6,491 nucleotides of DNA from Gemmatimonadota bacterium. Lineage in GTDB: Bacteria > Gemmatimonadota > Gemmatimonadetes > Gemmatimonadales > GWC2-71-9. Both the position numbers and the translations under genes were made by a program. The notes under the pieces were generated by a model. That model made no database searches. It was not told where the DNA came from and was given only the letters and a program-made list of their open reading frames with translations. Within the stretch, counting starts at the first letter, position 1; the number at the start of each line of letters is the position of its first letter. The DNA lies in NCBI GenBank assembly GCA_029859185.1, contig JAOUDR010000163.1, positions 1-6,491 of the forward strand. Direction: 5' to 3'. Below are positions 1 to 5,847 of this stretch, piece after piece.

Positions 1-1010
1 TGCTCGGCGAGGACCCGCTCACCGACATCGCCGTGCTGCGGATCGAGGGCACCGATCTCCCGACGGTTCCGCTGGGCACTTCGCGGACGCTCGTCATCGG
101 CGAATGGGTCATCGCGATCGGCAATCCGTTCGGCTACCTGTTTGGCAACGCAGAGCCCACGGTGACCGCCGGCGTGGTGAGCGGCGTCGGCCGCAACCTC
201 CTGCCGTCGGGCGAGCAGTCTGGCGTATACGTGGACATGATTCAGACCGACGCCGCCATCAATCCGGGCAACAGCGGTGGACCGCTGGTGAACGCCCTCG
301 GCGAGGTCGTGGGCGTCAATAGTTCCATCTTGTCCCGCTCCGGCGGGTCGGAGGGAATCGGGTTTGCCATTCCCATCGATCGCGCGATGCGGGTGGCGGG
401 AGAGCTGTCGGCGCACGGGGCGGTGCGGCGCGCGTGGGTTGGTGTGGACGTGGCCGGGGCCGACGCCATGCGGAGCTGGAAGCAGCGTGGCGGCCTCGCG
501 GTCCTGGGCGTGACGGAGCAGAGCCCGGCGTGGCGCGCGGGGATCCGCGCGGGCGACGTGCTCGTGGAGGCCGACGGGCGCCCACTCCGGACGTTTCTCG
601 ATTGGGAAGCGGTGAAGCTGGACATCGGGCCGGGGGACACCGTGCCTCTGCGGGTGGCGCGCGATGGGCGCCCGCGCGCCGTCCGCGTCCAGGTGGAAGA
701 TCTGCCCACGGCAACGGCGGAGAAGGTGGATATTCTCGGTGGGCTGCGCCTCGTGACCCTGACGCCGGCCATCCGGCAGGAGCGCGGCGTGCGCAGCGAG
801 GCGGGGGCGCTCATCTACGAGATCCCCGAGGCCACTGCCCGGCAGACGGGCTTGCGAACGGGGGATGTCATTCGACAGATCAATCAGGGGGCCGTGGCCA
901 GCGCCGAGGATGTCGAGCGGCTCATCGGGGGCGCGCGGGGCCGCGGGGCCATGCGGATCTTCTTCGAGCGTGAGGGTCGAGTGGGGTTCTCCGACTTCTA
1001 CGTGCGATGA
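1..1010 (+). CDS. HtrA/Deg-family serine protease with two PDZ domains, 5'-truncated by the window edge
   Basis: Secreted (periplasmic) ATP-independent serine protease/chaperone of the DegP/DegQ/HtrA family, which degrades misfolded envelope proteins. The frame is open from base 3 and gives 335 visible residues; the signal peptide and catalytic His lie upstream of the window. The segment DPLTDIAVLRI carries the catalytic Asp (codon 24-26), and NPGNSGGPL carries the nucleophilic Ser (codon 273-275). The family sensor/activation loop GIGFAIP follows at about 357-377. PDZ1 spans roughly 429-698 (the conserved PDZ pattern AGIRAGDVLVEADGRPL is visible) and PDZ2 roughly 741-977 (TGLRTGDVIRQINQ). 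The protein stops just after PDZ2, as in two-PDZ Deg proteases. The GTG at 33 is an internal Val codon in a conserved block, not a start. The TGA overlaps the purB ATG by four bases (ATGA), implying co-translation. The family call is firm; assignment to DegP, DegQ or DegS is not possible from this fragment, although two PDZ domains argue against DegS. Confidence 0.95.
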   Translation, partial: LGEDPLTDIAVLRIEGTDLPTVPLGTSRTLVIGEWVIAIGNPFGYLFGNAEPTVTAGVVSGVGRNLLPSGEQSGVYVDMIQTDAAINPGNSGGPLVNALGEVVGVNSSILSRSGGSEGIGFAIPIDRAMRVAGELSAHGAVRRAWVGVDVAGADAMRSWKQRGGLAVLGVTEQSPAWRAGIRAGDVLVEADGRPLRTFLDWEAVKLDIGPGDTVPLRVARDGRPRAVRVQVEDLPTATAEKVDILGGLRLVTLTPAIRQERGVRSEAGALIYEIPEATARQTGLRTGDVIRQINQGAVASAEDVERLIGGARGRGAMRIFFEREGRVGFSDFYVR

Positions 1011-2449
1011 CCACGCCGATTGGCCGCTACACGTCCCCGCTCGGGACGCGGTACGCGTCGCCCACGATGCAGGCGCTGTGGAGCGCGCAGCATCGCGCGG
1101 GTCTCTGGCGGCGGTTGTGGTTGGCCCTTGCCGAGGCGGAGCGTGATCTGGGCGTCGCGATTCCGGAGGCGGCGGTGGCCGCGATGCGCGCGCATCTCGA
1201 CGACACCGACCTTGCCGCGGTGCGCACGCACGAGCAACGCCTCCGGCACGACGTGATGGCCCATATCCATCATTTCGGCGATCAGGCCCCGGACGCGCGC
1301 GCTCACCTCCACCTCGGCGCCACCAGCTGCTTCGTGACGGACAATGCCGACCTCATCGTGTTGCGGGATGCCTGCCGGCTGCTCCTTGGGCGGATGCGAG
1401 ACGCGCTGCACGCCCTGCGCGGCTTTGCCGCGACCCACGCCGATCTCCCCACGCTCGCCTACACCCACTACCAACCGGCGCAGCTGACCACGGTCGGCAA
1501 GCGCGCGACCCTCTGGGCGTTCGACTTGGCGCTGGACGCGGCGGCACTGCTGACGGTGGTGGAGACGCTGCCCTTCCGCGGCTGCAAGGGCACGACAGGC
1601 ACCCAGGCGAGCTTCCTGGAGCTGTTTGGCGGCGACGACGCGAAGGTTCGCGAGCTGGACCGGCGGGTCGCGGCGGCGTTCGGCTTCGACTCGTCCGTGC
1701 CGGTGTCAGGACAGACGTACAGCCGGAAGCTGGACGCCCGCGTTCTGGACACGTGGGCGGCGATCGGCCAATCCGTCTCGAAGTTGGGCAACGACCTGCG
1801 ACTGCTGCAGCACGAGGGCGAGGTCCTGGAGCCGGCAGAGTCCGCGCAGGTCGGATCGAGCGCCATGCCCTACAAGCGGAACCCGATGCGCGCGGAACGC
1901 ATGTGTGCCCTGGGCCGGTACCTGATCTCCCTCCGGGAGAACACTGCGTATACCGCAGCGACGCAATGGTTGGAACGGACGCTGGACGACAGCGCCAACC
2001 GGCGGTTGGTGCTCCCGGATGCCGCCTTGGCGGCCGACGCCGTCTTGCTCTTGGCCGGCGACGTGGCGCGCGGCCTCGAGGTGCGCACGCCCACGGTGCG
2101 GCGCAACGTCGAACGGATGATGCCGTACATGGCTACCGAGCGGTGGCTCATGCTCGGGGTCACGGCCGGCGGCGATCGGCAGGCGCTGCACGAGGTCATC
2201 CGCCGGCATAGTTGGGCCGCGCGTGAGGCGGAAGACCGCGGAGAGCCCGGCACGCTGCTCGAGCGCCTGGCCGCCGACCCGGCGTTTGCCGGGCTCGACT
2301 CGGCGGCGTTGCGGCGCGAGCTCGACCCCGATCGCTATGTCGGTCGCGCGCCCGCCCAGGTGCGGGAGTACCTCGCCGAACACCTCGATCCCCTGCTGAG
2401 TCGACTCGAACCCTTCGCCGTGAACGACGCCGCCGGAGTGACCGTCTGA
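1007..2449 (+). CDS. purB: Adenylosuccinate lyase, eukaryote-like subtype
   Basis: Cytosolic lyase that removes fumarate twice in purine synthesis: SAICAR to AICAR and adenylosuccinate to AMP. It is 480 aa. The fumarase/aspartase superfamily signature GSSAMPYKRNP is at residues 283-293 and contains the catalytic-loop serines. His154 in THYQPAQLTTVGKR matches the general-acid His, and His81 in RLRHDVMAH matches a conserved active-site His. KGTTGTQASFLELF (194-207) and QWLERTLDDSANRR (320-333) are substrate-binding blocks. As I recall the human enzyme (about 484 aa), many blocks are nearly identical (LRHDVMAH, HLGATSC, PAQLTTVGKR, GTTGTQASFL, ERTLDDSANRR), unlike the shorter Bacillus-type and E. 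coli-type PurB. The ATG lies in an ATGA overlap with the protease stop, and no strong Shine-Dalgarno precedes it, which fits translational coupling. The stop shares one base with the purC start (TGATG). The function is secure; the clade assignment rests on remembered sequence. Confidence 0.97.
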   Translation: MTTPIGRYTSPLGTRYASPTMQALWSAQHRAGLWRRLWLALAEAERDLGVAIPEAAVAAMRAHLDDTDLAAVRTHEQRLRHDVMAHIHHFGDQAPDARAHLHLGATSCFVTDNADLIVLRDACRLLLGRMRDALHALRGFAATHADLPTLAYTHYQPAQLTTVGKRATLWAFDLALDAAALLTVVETLPFRGCKGTTGTQASFLELFGGDDAKVRELDRRVAAAFGFDSSVPVSGQTYSRKLDARVLDTWAAIGQSVSKLGNDLRLLQHEGEVLEPAESAQVGSSAMPYKRNPMRAERMCALGRYLISLRENTAYTAATQWLERTLDDSANRRLVLPDAALAADAVLLLAGDVARGLEVRTPTVRRNVERMMPYMATERWLMLGVTAGGDRQALHEVIRRHSWAAREAEDRGEPGTLLERLAADPAFAGLDSAALRRELDPDRYVGRAPAQVREYLAEHLDPLLSRLEPFAVNDAAGVTV

Positions 2450-3366
2450 TGCCACATCCCCTGACCGCCAGCGCGCTCCCTCTCCCGTTGGTCCGTCGCG
2501 GCAAGGTGCGGGAGGTCTACGAGGTTGACAACGCCACCCTGCTGCTCGTCGCCAGTGACCGGGTGAGTGCATTCGATGTCGTGCTGCCCAACCCCATCCC
2601 GCGGAAGGGGGCGGTGCTCACGCAGATCAGCGCCTACTGGTTCCGCGAATTGGCAGCGGTCGTTCCCAGTCACTTCCTGACGGCGGATGCGGACGAGATC
2701 GTCGCGCGCGTCCCGCGCCTGGCGGACCACCGCGCCGATCTGGTCGGACGGGCCATGCTCTGTCGCCGCACGACACCGCTCCCCATCGAGTGGGTCATCC
2801 GTGGCTATCTGTCCGGGTCGGCGTGGGCGGAGTACCGCCAGCACGGCACGCTGGCCGGAGAGCCCCTGCCGACGGGACTCGTGGAGAGCGCGAAACTCGA
2901 CCCCCCCGTCTTCTCCCCTGCGACGAAGGCCGACGTCGGCCACGATGAGAACATCACCTTCGCCCGCACGCGGGAGCTCGTCGGGGCGGATGTCGCCGAC
3001 CGGTTGCGCGCCGCGAGCCTGGCGGTGTATGCGGCAGGTCGGGACCGGGCGGCCGAGCGGGGCCTCATCATTGCCGACACCAAGTTCGAGTTCGGGCGGG
3101 CAGCCGACGATGCGCTACTCCTGATCGATGAGGTGCTCACGCCTGACTCGTCGCGGTTCTGGCCGGCCGACCGGTACGCGCCCGGGCGGGGTCAGCCGAG
3201 CTTTGACAAGCAACCGCTGCGCGACTACCTCGCGGGCCTGAAGGCCTCCGGGCAGTGGGATGGGAACGATCCCGGCCCCGACCTTCCGCCGGAGGTCGTG
3301 CACGCCACGAGCGACCGGTATGTGGACGCGTATCGCCGCATCACGGGGCGCGAGCTGTCCGCGTGA
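2449..3366 (+). CDS. purC: Phosphoribosylaminoimidazole-succinocarboxamide (SAICAR) synthase
   Basis: ATP-dependent ligase joining aspartate to CAIR to make SAICAR, the substrate of PurB encoded just upstream. At 305 aa it is the long form (yeast Ade1 is about 306 aa; E. coli PurC about 237 aa). Visible motifs in order: RGKVREVYE (17-25, nucleotide-binding loop), VASDRVSAFD (34-43), PIEWVIRGYLSGSAW (112-126), FSPATKADVGHDENI (155-169, family signature with the HDEN core), ADTKFEFG (209-216, second signature) and IDEVLTPDSSRFW (226-238). All expected blocks are present, so it appears intact. The ATG at 2449 overlaps the purB TGA by one base. A GGAG at 2435-2438 sits 10 bases upstream, inside the purB end, and can serve as the ribosome-binding site. 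The TGA overlaps the psd GTG start (GTGA). Confidence 0.97.
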   Translation: MPHPLTASALPLPLVRRGKVREVYEVDNATLLLVASDRVSAFDVVLPNPIPRKGAVLTQISAYWFRELAAVVPSHFLTADADEIVARVPRLADHRADLVGRAMLCRRTTPLPIEWVIRGYLSGSAWAEYRQHGTLAGEPLPTGLVESAKLDPPVFSPATKADVGHDENITFARTRELVGADVADRLRAASLAVYAAGRDRAAERGLIIADTKFEFGRAADDALLLIDEVLTPDSSRFWPADRYAPGRGQPSFDKQPLRDYLAGLKASGQWDGNDPGPDLPPEVVHATSDRYVDAYRRITGRELSA

Positions 3367-4010
3367 GGATCGCGCCTGAAGGTCGCGTGTTCGTGCTGAT
3401 AGGCGTGGCGCTCTTGCTCGTGTTCGTGGTCGTGGCGACTCGGCTTGGCGGATACTGGATGGCCCTTCCGGTGGCCTGGCTGCCGATCGCCCTCTGGATT
3501 CCCGCGTTCTTCCGGGACCCGTCGCGCGACGGACCGCGCGGCGACCACCTCGCCCTCGCGCCGGCGGATGGCCGCGTCGTGAGCATCGTCGAGATCGAGG
3601 AGCCCGACGTCGTGCAGGGGCGGGCGTTGCGCATTGCCGTCTTCATGAACGTTTTCAACGTGCACGTCAACCGGCACCCCGTGTCCGGGACGGTGATCCA
3701 CCGTGACTACCGCCCTGGACGGTTCTTCAATGCGTCTCTCGACAAGTCGAGCGCGGACAACGAGCGCATGTCCCTCGGCGTCCGGGGCGCCCGCGGGCCC
3801 GTGCTGATCCGGCAGATCGCCGGTCTCGTCGCCCGGCGGATCGTGACCGATCCCGCGGAGGGAGCCCGCGTGGAGCAAGGGACCCGACTCGGCCTCATCC
3901 GGTTCGGATCTCGCGTGGATACGTACCTGCCGGCGGGCGCGCAGCCCCGCGTGCGGGTGGGTGATCGGACGCGTGCCGGCGTGACGGTCATCGCGGAGTG
4001 GCCGTCGTAG
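3363..4010 (+). CDS. psd: Phosphatidylserine decarboxylase, short (PSD-A-like) form
   Basis: Membrane-associated pyruvoyl enzyme that decarboxylates phosphatidylserine to phosphatidylethanolamine. With a GTG start at 3363 it is 215 aa, matching the short single-domain family (about 200-230 aa). Two hydrophobic stretches near the N-terminus (about residues 8-26 and 31-50) can anchor it. Key blocks: PADG (67-70), FMNVFNVHVNRHPVSG (94-109, the hallmark motif) and SADNERM (130-136). RFGSR places the self-cleavage Gly182-Ser183 pair at bases 3906-3911; cleavage there would yield the beta chain and a pyruvoyl-capped alpha chain of about 33 residues. I chose the GTG because it forms a GTGA overlap with the purC stop, as at neighbouring junctions; the in-frame ATG at 3255 lies deep inside purC and would add 36 unrelated residues. 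It is followed directly by pssA, whose product is its substrate. Archaetidylserine decarboxylase-type naming is sometimes used for this short family. Confidence 0.94.
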   Translation: MRIAPEGRVFVLIGVALLLVFVVVATRLGGYWMALPVAWLPIALWIPAFFRDPSRDGPRGDHLALAPADGRVVSIVEIEEPDVVQGRALRIAVFMNVFNVHVNRHPVSGTVIHRDYRPGRFFNASLDKSSADNERMSLGVRGARGPVLIRQIAGLVARRIVTDPAEGARVEQGTRLGLIRFGSRVDTYLPAGAQPRVRVGDRTRAGVTVIAEWPS

Positions 4011-4828
4011 TGCGCCGGCCTCCGCGACGTCGTCCAAACGTGCGCCGGGTCGTGGTCGTGGTGCCGAGCATGTTCACGCTCGCCAATCTGTTCTTCGGCA
4101 TCTGGTCCATCGTGCTCGCTGCCCGCGGCGACTTCTACCGGGCCTCCTGGTACATCGTCATCGCCGGTGTGCTCGACATGCTCGATGGCCGAATCGCGCG
4201 GATGAGCAACACCGGGTCTCGGTTTGGGGCGGAGCTCGACTCGCTGGTGGACCTCGTGAGCTTTGGTGTGGCCCCCGCCGTGCTGATCTATCACCTCGTG
4301 TTTGCGGAGGCCGGCGGTTTTGCCTGGCTGTTCTCCTATGGGCTGGTGATGTGCGCGGCGCTGCGACTCGCCCGCTACAACGTCGGTGACATCGGCCATG
4401 ATGCCTCCGACGCATTCCAGGGCTTGCCGTCGACCGCCGCCGGGATGACCCTGGCGACCTACTTCCCGTTTACCCAAACGGACTTCTATCAGAGCCAGCT
4501 GGCGGGACTACCGTGGTCGCAGATCATGGTGTTCCTGACGATGGCACTCAGCTTGGCGATGGTCAGCGCCATCCGGTATGCCAAGCCACCGCGGATCGGC
4601 ATCCGCAGCGCCCGTGGTCTCGGCGGGCTTGCCGTCAACCTCACCGTGCTTGGCTTCGGGATCTTCTCGCGCGACATCTTCTTCTTCCCACTCGGACTCA
4701 CGTACCTCGCCTACGGGATCGTCCGCATGGCGGTGGTCGGATTCCTCGAGCGTGGGGAGAACGGCGGGCCGGACGACGATGATCCGGAGGTGCCGCAGGC
4801 GCTCTCACGCGGCCCGCTCGGGAAATGA
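4010..4828 (+). CDS. pssA: CDP-diacylglycerol--serine O-phosphatidyltransferase (phosphatidylserine synthase)
   Basis: Integral inner-membrane CDP-alcohol phosphatidyltransferase that makes phosphatidylserine from CDP-diacylglycerol and serine, feeding Psd encoded just upstream. The full family signature DGxxARx8GxxxDxxxD is present (DGRIAR, then G, D and D at residues 59-81 counted from the GTG at 4010), with all catalytic Asp positions intact. PSMFTLANLFFG at the N-terminus and ALRLARYN followed by FQGLPSTAAG are typical of the PssA subgroup rather than PgsA. Several hydrophobic segments follow, then a charged acidic C-terminal tail. Length is 272 aa. The start is uncertain: GTG at 4010 shares one base with the psd TAG and has a GGAG at 3995-3998; an in-frame GTG at 3998 would add four residues and overlap psd by 13 bases. 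No gene follows for 146 bp, so this is probably the last gene of the upstream operon. Confidence 0.94.
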   Translation: MRRPPRRRPNVRRVVVVVPSMFTLANLFFGIWSIVLAARGDFYRASWYIVIAGVLDMLDGRIARMSNTGSRFGAELDSLVDLVSFGVAPAVLIYHLVFAEAGGFAWLFSYGLVMCAALRLARYNVGDIGHDASDAFQGLPSTAAGMTLATYFPFTQTDFYQSQLAGLPWSQIMVFLTMALSLAMVSAIRYAKPPRIGIRSARGLGGLAVNLTVLGFGIFSRDIFFFPLGLTYLAYGIVRMAVVGFLERGENGGPDDDDPEVPQALSRGPLGK

Positions 4829-4884
4829 CGGCCAGGCCGACGCAGCAACCGGGCTTCGGCCAGCCTCCCGAGACGCGCGATGGC

Positions 4885-4893
4885 TGCTAGTAT
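4885..4893 (+). promoter_or_regulatory. Candidate extended -10 promoter upstream of the lipoprotein gene
   Basis: The string TGCTAGTAT matches the extended -10 pattern TGnTAnnnT, with TAGTAT as the -10 hexamer (4888-4893), inside a short AT-rich island (4888-4900) that stands out from the GC-rich surroundings. No recognisable -35 lies 16-18 bases upstream, which is tolerated for extended -10 promoters. Transcription would start near 4900, giving a leader of about 75 bases before the ATG at 4975. It would drive the lipoprotein, zinc-ribbon and purF genes. This is motif reading only. Confidence 0.4.
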
Positions 4894-4912
4894 TACGTTA
4901 CCGATTGGGCGC

Positions 4913-4943
4913 GGTACGGCACGCCCTGTCACGACAGCGTACC
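4913..4943 (+). repeat. Bipartite inverted repeat (leader hairpin) before the lipoprotein gene
   Basis: GGTACG (4913-4918) pairs with CGTACC (4938-4943), and inside it CTGTC (4926-4930) mirrors GACAG (4933-4937). On the 3' side the two arms are contiguous; on the 5' side seven unpaired bases (4919-4925) separate them. The inner arm can form at least four pairs with a four-base loop. The result is a stem of about ten pairs with one bulge, within the predicted 5' leader. It could be an RNA structure, a DNA operator dyad or chance; no T-run follows, so it is not a standard intrinsic terminator. Confidence 0.4.
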
Positions 4944-4964
4944 TGAGCCCGCCCACCCTTCAGG
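4942..4964 (+). repeat. Second inverted repeat overlapping the ribosome-binding site
   Basis: CCTGAG (4942-4947) can pair with TTCAGG (4959-4964), with one G-U pair and an 11-base loop. The 3' arm covers the first three bases of the Shine-Dalgarno AGGGAGG, and the 5' arm shares CC (4942-4943) with the preceding hairpin, so the two helices cannot both form completely. The arrangement resembles a translational switch, but the helix is short and may be fortuitous. Confidence 0.25.
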
Positions 4965-4968
4965 GAGG
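4962..4968 (+). promoter_or_regulatory. Strong Shine-Dalgarno for the lipoprotein gene
   Basis: AGGGAGG ends six bases before the ATG at 4975 and is the best ribosome-binding site in the window. It fixes the lipoprotein start and contrasts with the weak sites at the overlapping upstream genes, consistent with independent translation initiation at the head of a new transcription unit. Confidence 0.75.
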
Positions 4969-4974
4969 TTCGGC

Positions 4975-5475
4975 ATGAGACGGTGGAAGCTGCTACCGGT
5001 GGTGATGATTGCGGCGTTCGCCTGCGGCGGCGACGAACCCGCGGCGGAGGACCAGGCACCCGTCGATCAGGCGCCCGCAACGGACGTGGCAATGCCCCCG
5101 GCGGCGGAGTCGCCGCCGGCGCAGCAACCGACTCCACGCGTGGTCCCGCCGTCCGCCCCGGCGGTTCAGATGCCGCTGGCGGATGAGCCGTGGAACCCGA
5201 CCGATACCGGCACCGTGAGTCCCGGCATGAGCCGCGATGACGTCCTCGCCGTATGGGGGTCCCCGGTCACGGAGCGGATGATGGGCGCGTGGACCTATCT
5301 CTACTACCGCAACGGCTGTGAAGCGTCCTGCGGGACCTTCGACGTCGTCTTCCTCGAGAACGGGCAGGTCGTCAACGCGATCGTCCGCGGTCCCGGGCAT
5401 TCCTACTCGGGCGTGTCCACCTCGCCACCGGGACAGCCGGGCCGGGCGACGAAGCCCGGCGAGATGGAGGGCTAG
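4975..5475 (+). CDS. Probable lipoprotein with a C-terminal BamE/SmpA-OmlA-like domain
   Basis: This 166-aa protein starts with a short basic n-region (MRRWK) and a hydrophobic core ending AAFAC, so Cys17 is a plausible lipidation site; Phe at the -2 position makes the lipobox imperfect. Residues about 18-75 are rich in Pro, Ala, Gln, Asp and Glu and look like a disordered tether. From about residue 76 a compact region reads PGMSRDDVLAVWGSP, then WTYLYY, then VVFLENGQVV. This order (a helix starting GM..ddV, GxP, W.Y, and a strand with F.nG.vv) resembles the BamE/SmpA-OmlA fold. Cys115 and Cys119 (CEASC) could form a disulfide or bind metal. BamE helps outer-membrane protein assembly, but this similarity is only at fold-pattern level and I do not assign that role. 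The next gene begins six bases after the stop. The start is fixed by the strong Shine-Dalgarno. Confidence 0.85.
   Translation: MRRWKLLPVVMIAAFACGGDEPAAEDQAPVDQAPATDVAMPPAAESPPAQQPTPRVVPPSAPAVQMPLADEPWNPTDTGTVSPGMSRDDVLAVWGSPVTERMMGAWTYLYYRNGCEASCGTFDVVFLENGQVVNAIVRGPGHSYSGVSTSPPGQPGRATKPGEMEG
5098..5119 (+). repeat. Perfect 9-bp GC-only inverted repeat inside the lipoprotein gene
   Basis: CCGGCGGCG (5098-5106) and CGCCGCCGG (5111-5119) are exact reverse complements around a four-base GAGT loop. It lies in the low-complexity Pro/Ala/Glu linker, where GC-rich codons easily produce such symmetry. A functional role is unlikely, although the hairpin would be very stable in RNA. Confidence 0.5.
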
Positions 5476-5481
5476 CGGGTC

Positions 5482-5814
5482 ATGCCGGACAAGCCGAGCC
5501 GCAACGAAGAGGAATACTTCGCTCGCGTCGAAGCGGAGCGGGCTGCCAGGCTGAGGCAGTCCGCGGAGATCGAAGCGCAGATGGCGGAACGCCGCAGCCA
5601 CTTCATGAAGTGCCCGCGCTGCGGCGCCGACCTGAAGATCGAGCACTATTCGGGCATCGAGGTGGAGCGCTGCCCCGAGTGCCACGGACTTTGGTTTGAC
5701 GAAGGCGAGGCCCAGCGTCTCGTGGAGTTGAACGCGGCGTCCGGTGTGATGGGTGGGACGTTCCGTGCCATCGTCGAGGCGGTTCGTGGTACCGGCAAGT
5801 CGCGGAAATCCTGA
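5482..5814 (+). CDS. Small TFIIB-type zinc-ribbon protein of unknown function
   Basis: This 110-aa protein has a charged, Glu/Arg/Ala-rich, probably helical N-terminus (residues 8-40) and then a zinc ribbon: CPRCGADL (44-51) and CPECHGLWFDEGE (64-76). Four Cys (44, 47, 64, 67) form the expected CxxC-x16-CxxC metal site, and the tail CxGLWFDEGE is the hallmark of the bacterial zf-TFIIB family (Pfam PF13453 as I recall it). Such proteins are widespread and mostly uncharacterised; a nucleic-acid or protein-binding role is usually assumed. No signal peptide is visible, so it is probably cytosolic. It lies six bases after the lipoprotein gene, with GGAGG at 5466-5470 as a possible ribosome-binding site (11-base spacing), and 33 bases before purF, so it is likely co-transcribed with both. 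The stop is TGA at 5812. Confidence 0.9.
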   Translation: MPDKPSRNEEEYFARVEAERAARLRQSAEIEAQMAERRSHFMKCPRCGADLKIEHYSGIEVERCPECHGLWFDEGEAQRLVELNAASGVMGGTFRAIVEAVRGTGKSRKS

Positions 5815-5847
5815 CGTGACCGGCCCGCGGCGGACGGAGCGCTAGCG

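Larger units (their letters stand above)
4829..4974 (+). other. Only substantial intergenic region: boundary between two transcription units
   Basis: This 146-bp gap separates pssA from the lipoprotein gene, in a window where every other junction is an overlap or at most 33 bp. It contains a candidate extended -10 promoter, two overlapping inverted repeats and a strong ribosome-binding site (listed separately). A 6-bp inverted repeat (4835-4840 with 4856-4861) lies just after the pssA stop, but it has a 15-base loop and no T-run, so I do not call a terminator. I see no ORF of credible length and no tRNA-like fold. Confidence 0.6.

Noticed and set aside
1706..2572. Long minus-strand ORF (288 codons) opposite purB/purC
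   Set aside because: It is antisense to two clearly real genes, has Arg/Pro/Gly-rich low-information sequence and no family motif; this is expected from high GC at third codon positions.
3255..3362. N-terminal extension of psd to the in-frame ATG at 3255
   Set aside because: It would add 36 Arg-rich residues read from inside purC and exceed the short Psd family length; the GTGA overlap at 3363 is the better start.
3225..4037. Minus-strand ORF (270 codons) opposite purC end and psd
   Set aside because: It lies wholly antisense to conserved coding sequence and its product is His/Arg/Asp-rich with no recognisable domain, so it is a shadow frame.
4835..4861. Possible terminator after pssA (GGCCGA with TCGGCC)
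   Set aside because: The stem is only six pairs with a 15-base loop, and no T-run follows.
4829..4974. Purine riboswitch or tRNA/small RNA gene in the intergenic gap
   Set aside because: No purine aptamer-like three-way junction with its conserved loop bases and no cloverleaf could be traced; only simple hairpins are visible.
5098..5119. 9-bp perfect hairpin in the lipoprotein gene as a regulatory or terminator element
   Set aside because: It lies within a low-complexity Pro/Ala/Glu coding stretch that naturally generates GGC/GCC symmetry, with no T-run. I recorded it as a repeat only.
4993..5685. Minus-strand ORF (230 codons) opposite the lipoprotein and zinc-ribbon genes
   Set aside because: Both + strand genes have ribosome-binding sites and recognisable features (lipobox, zinc ribbon). 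The antisense frame has none and would span two genes.
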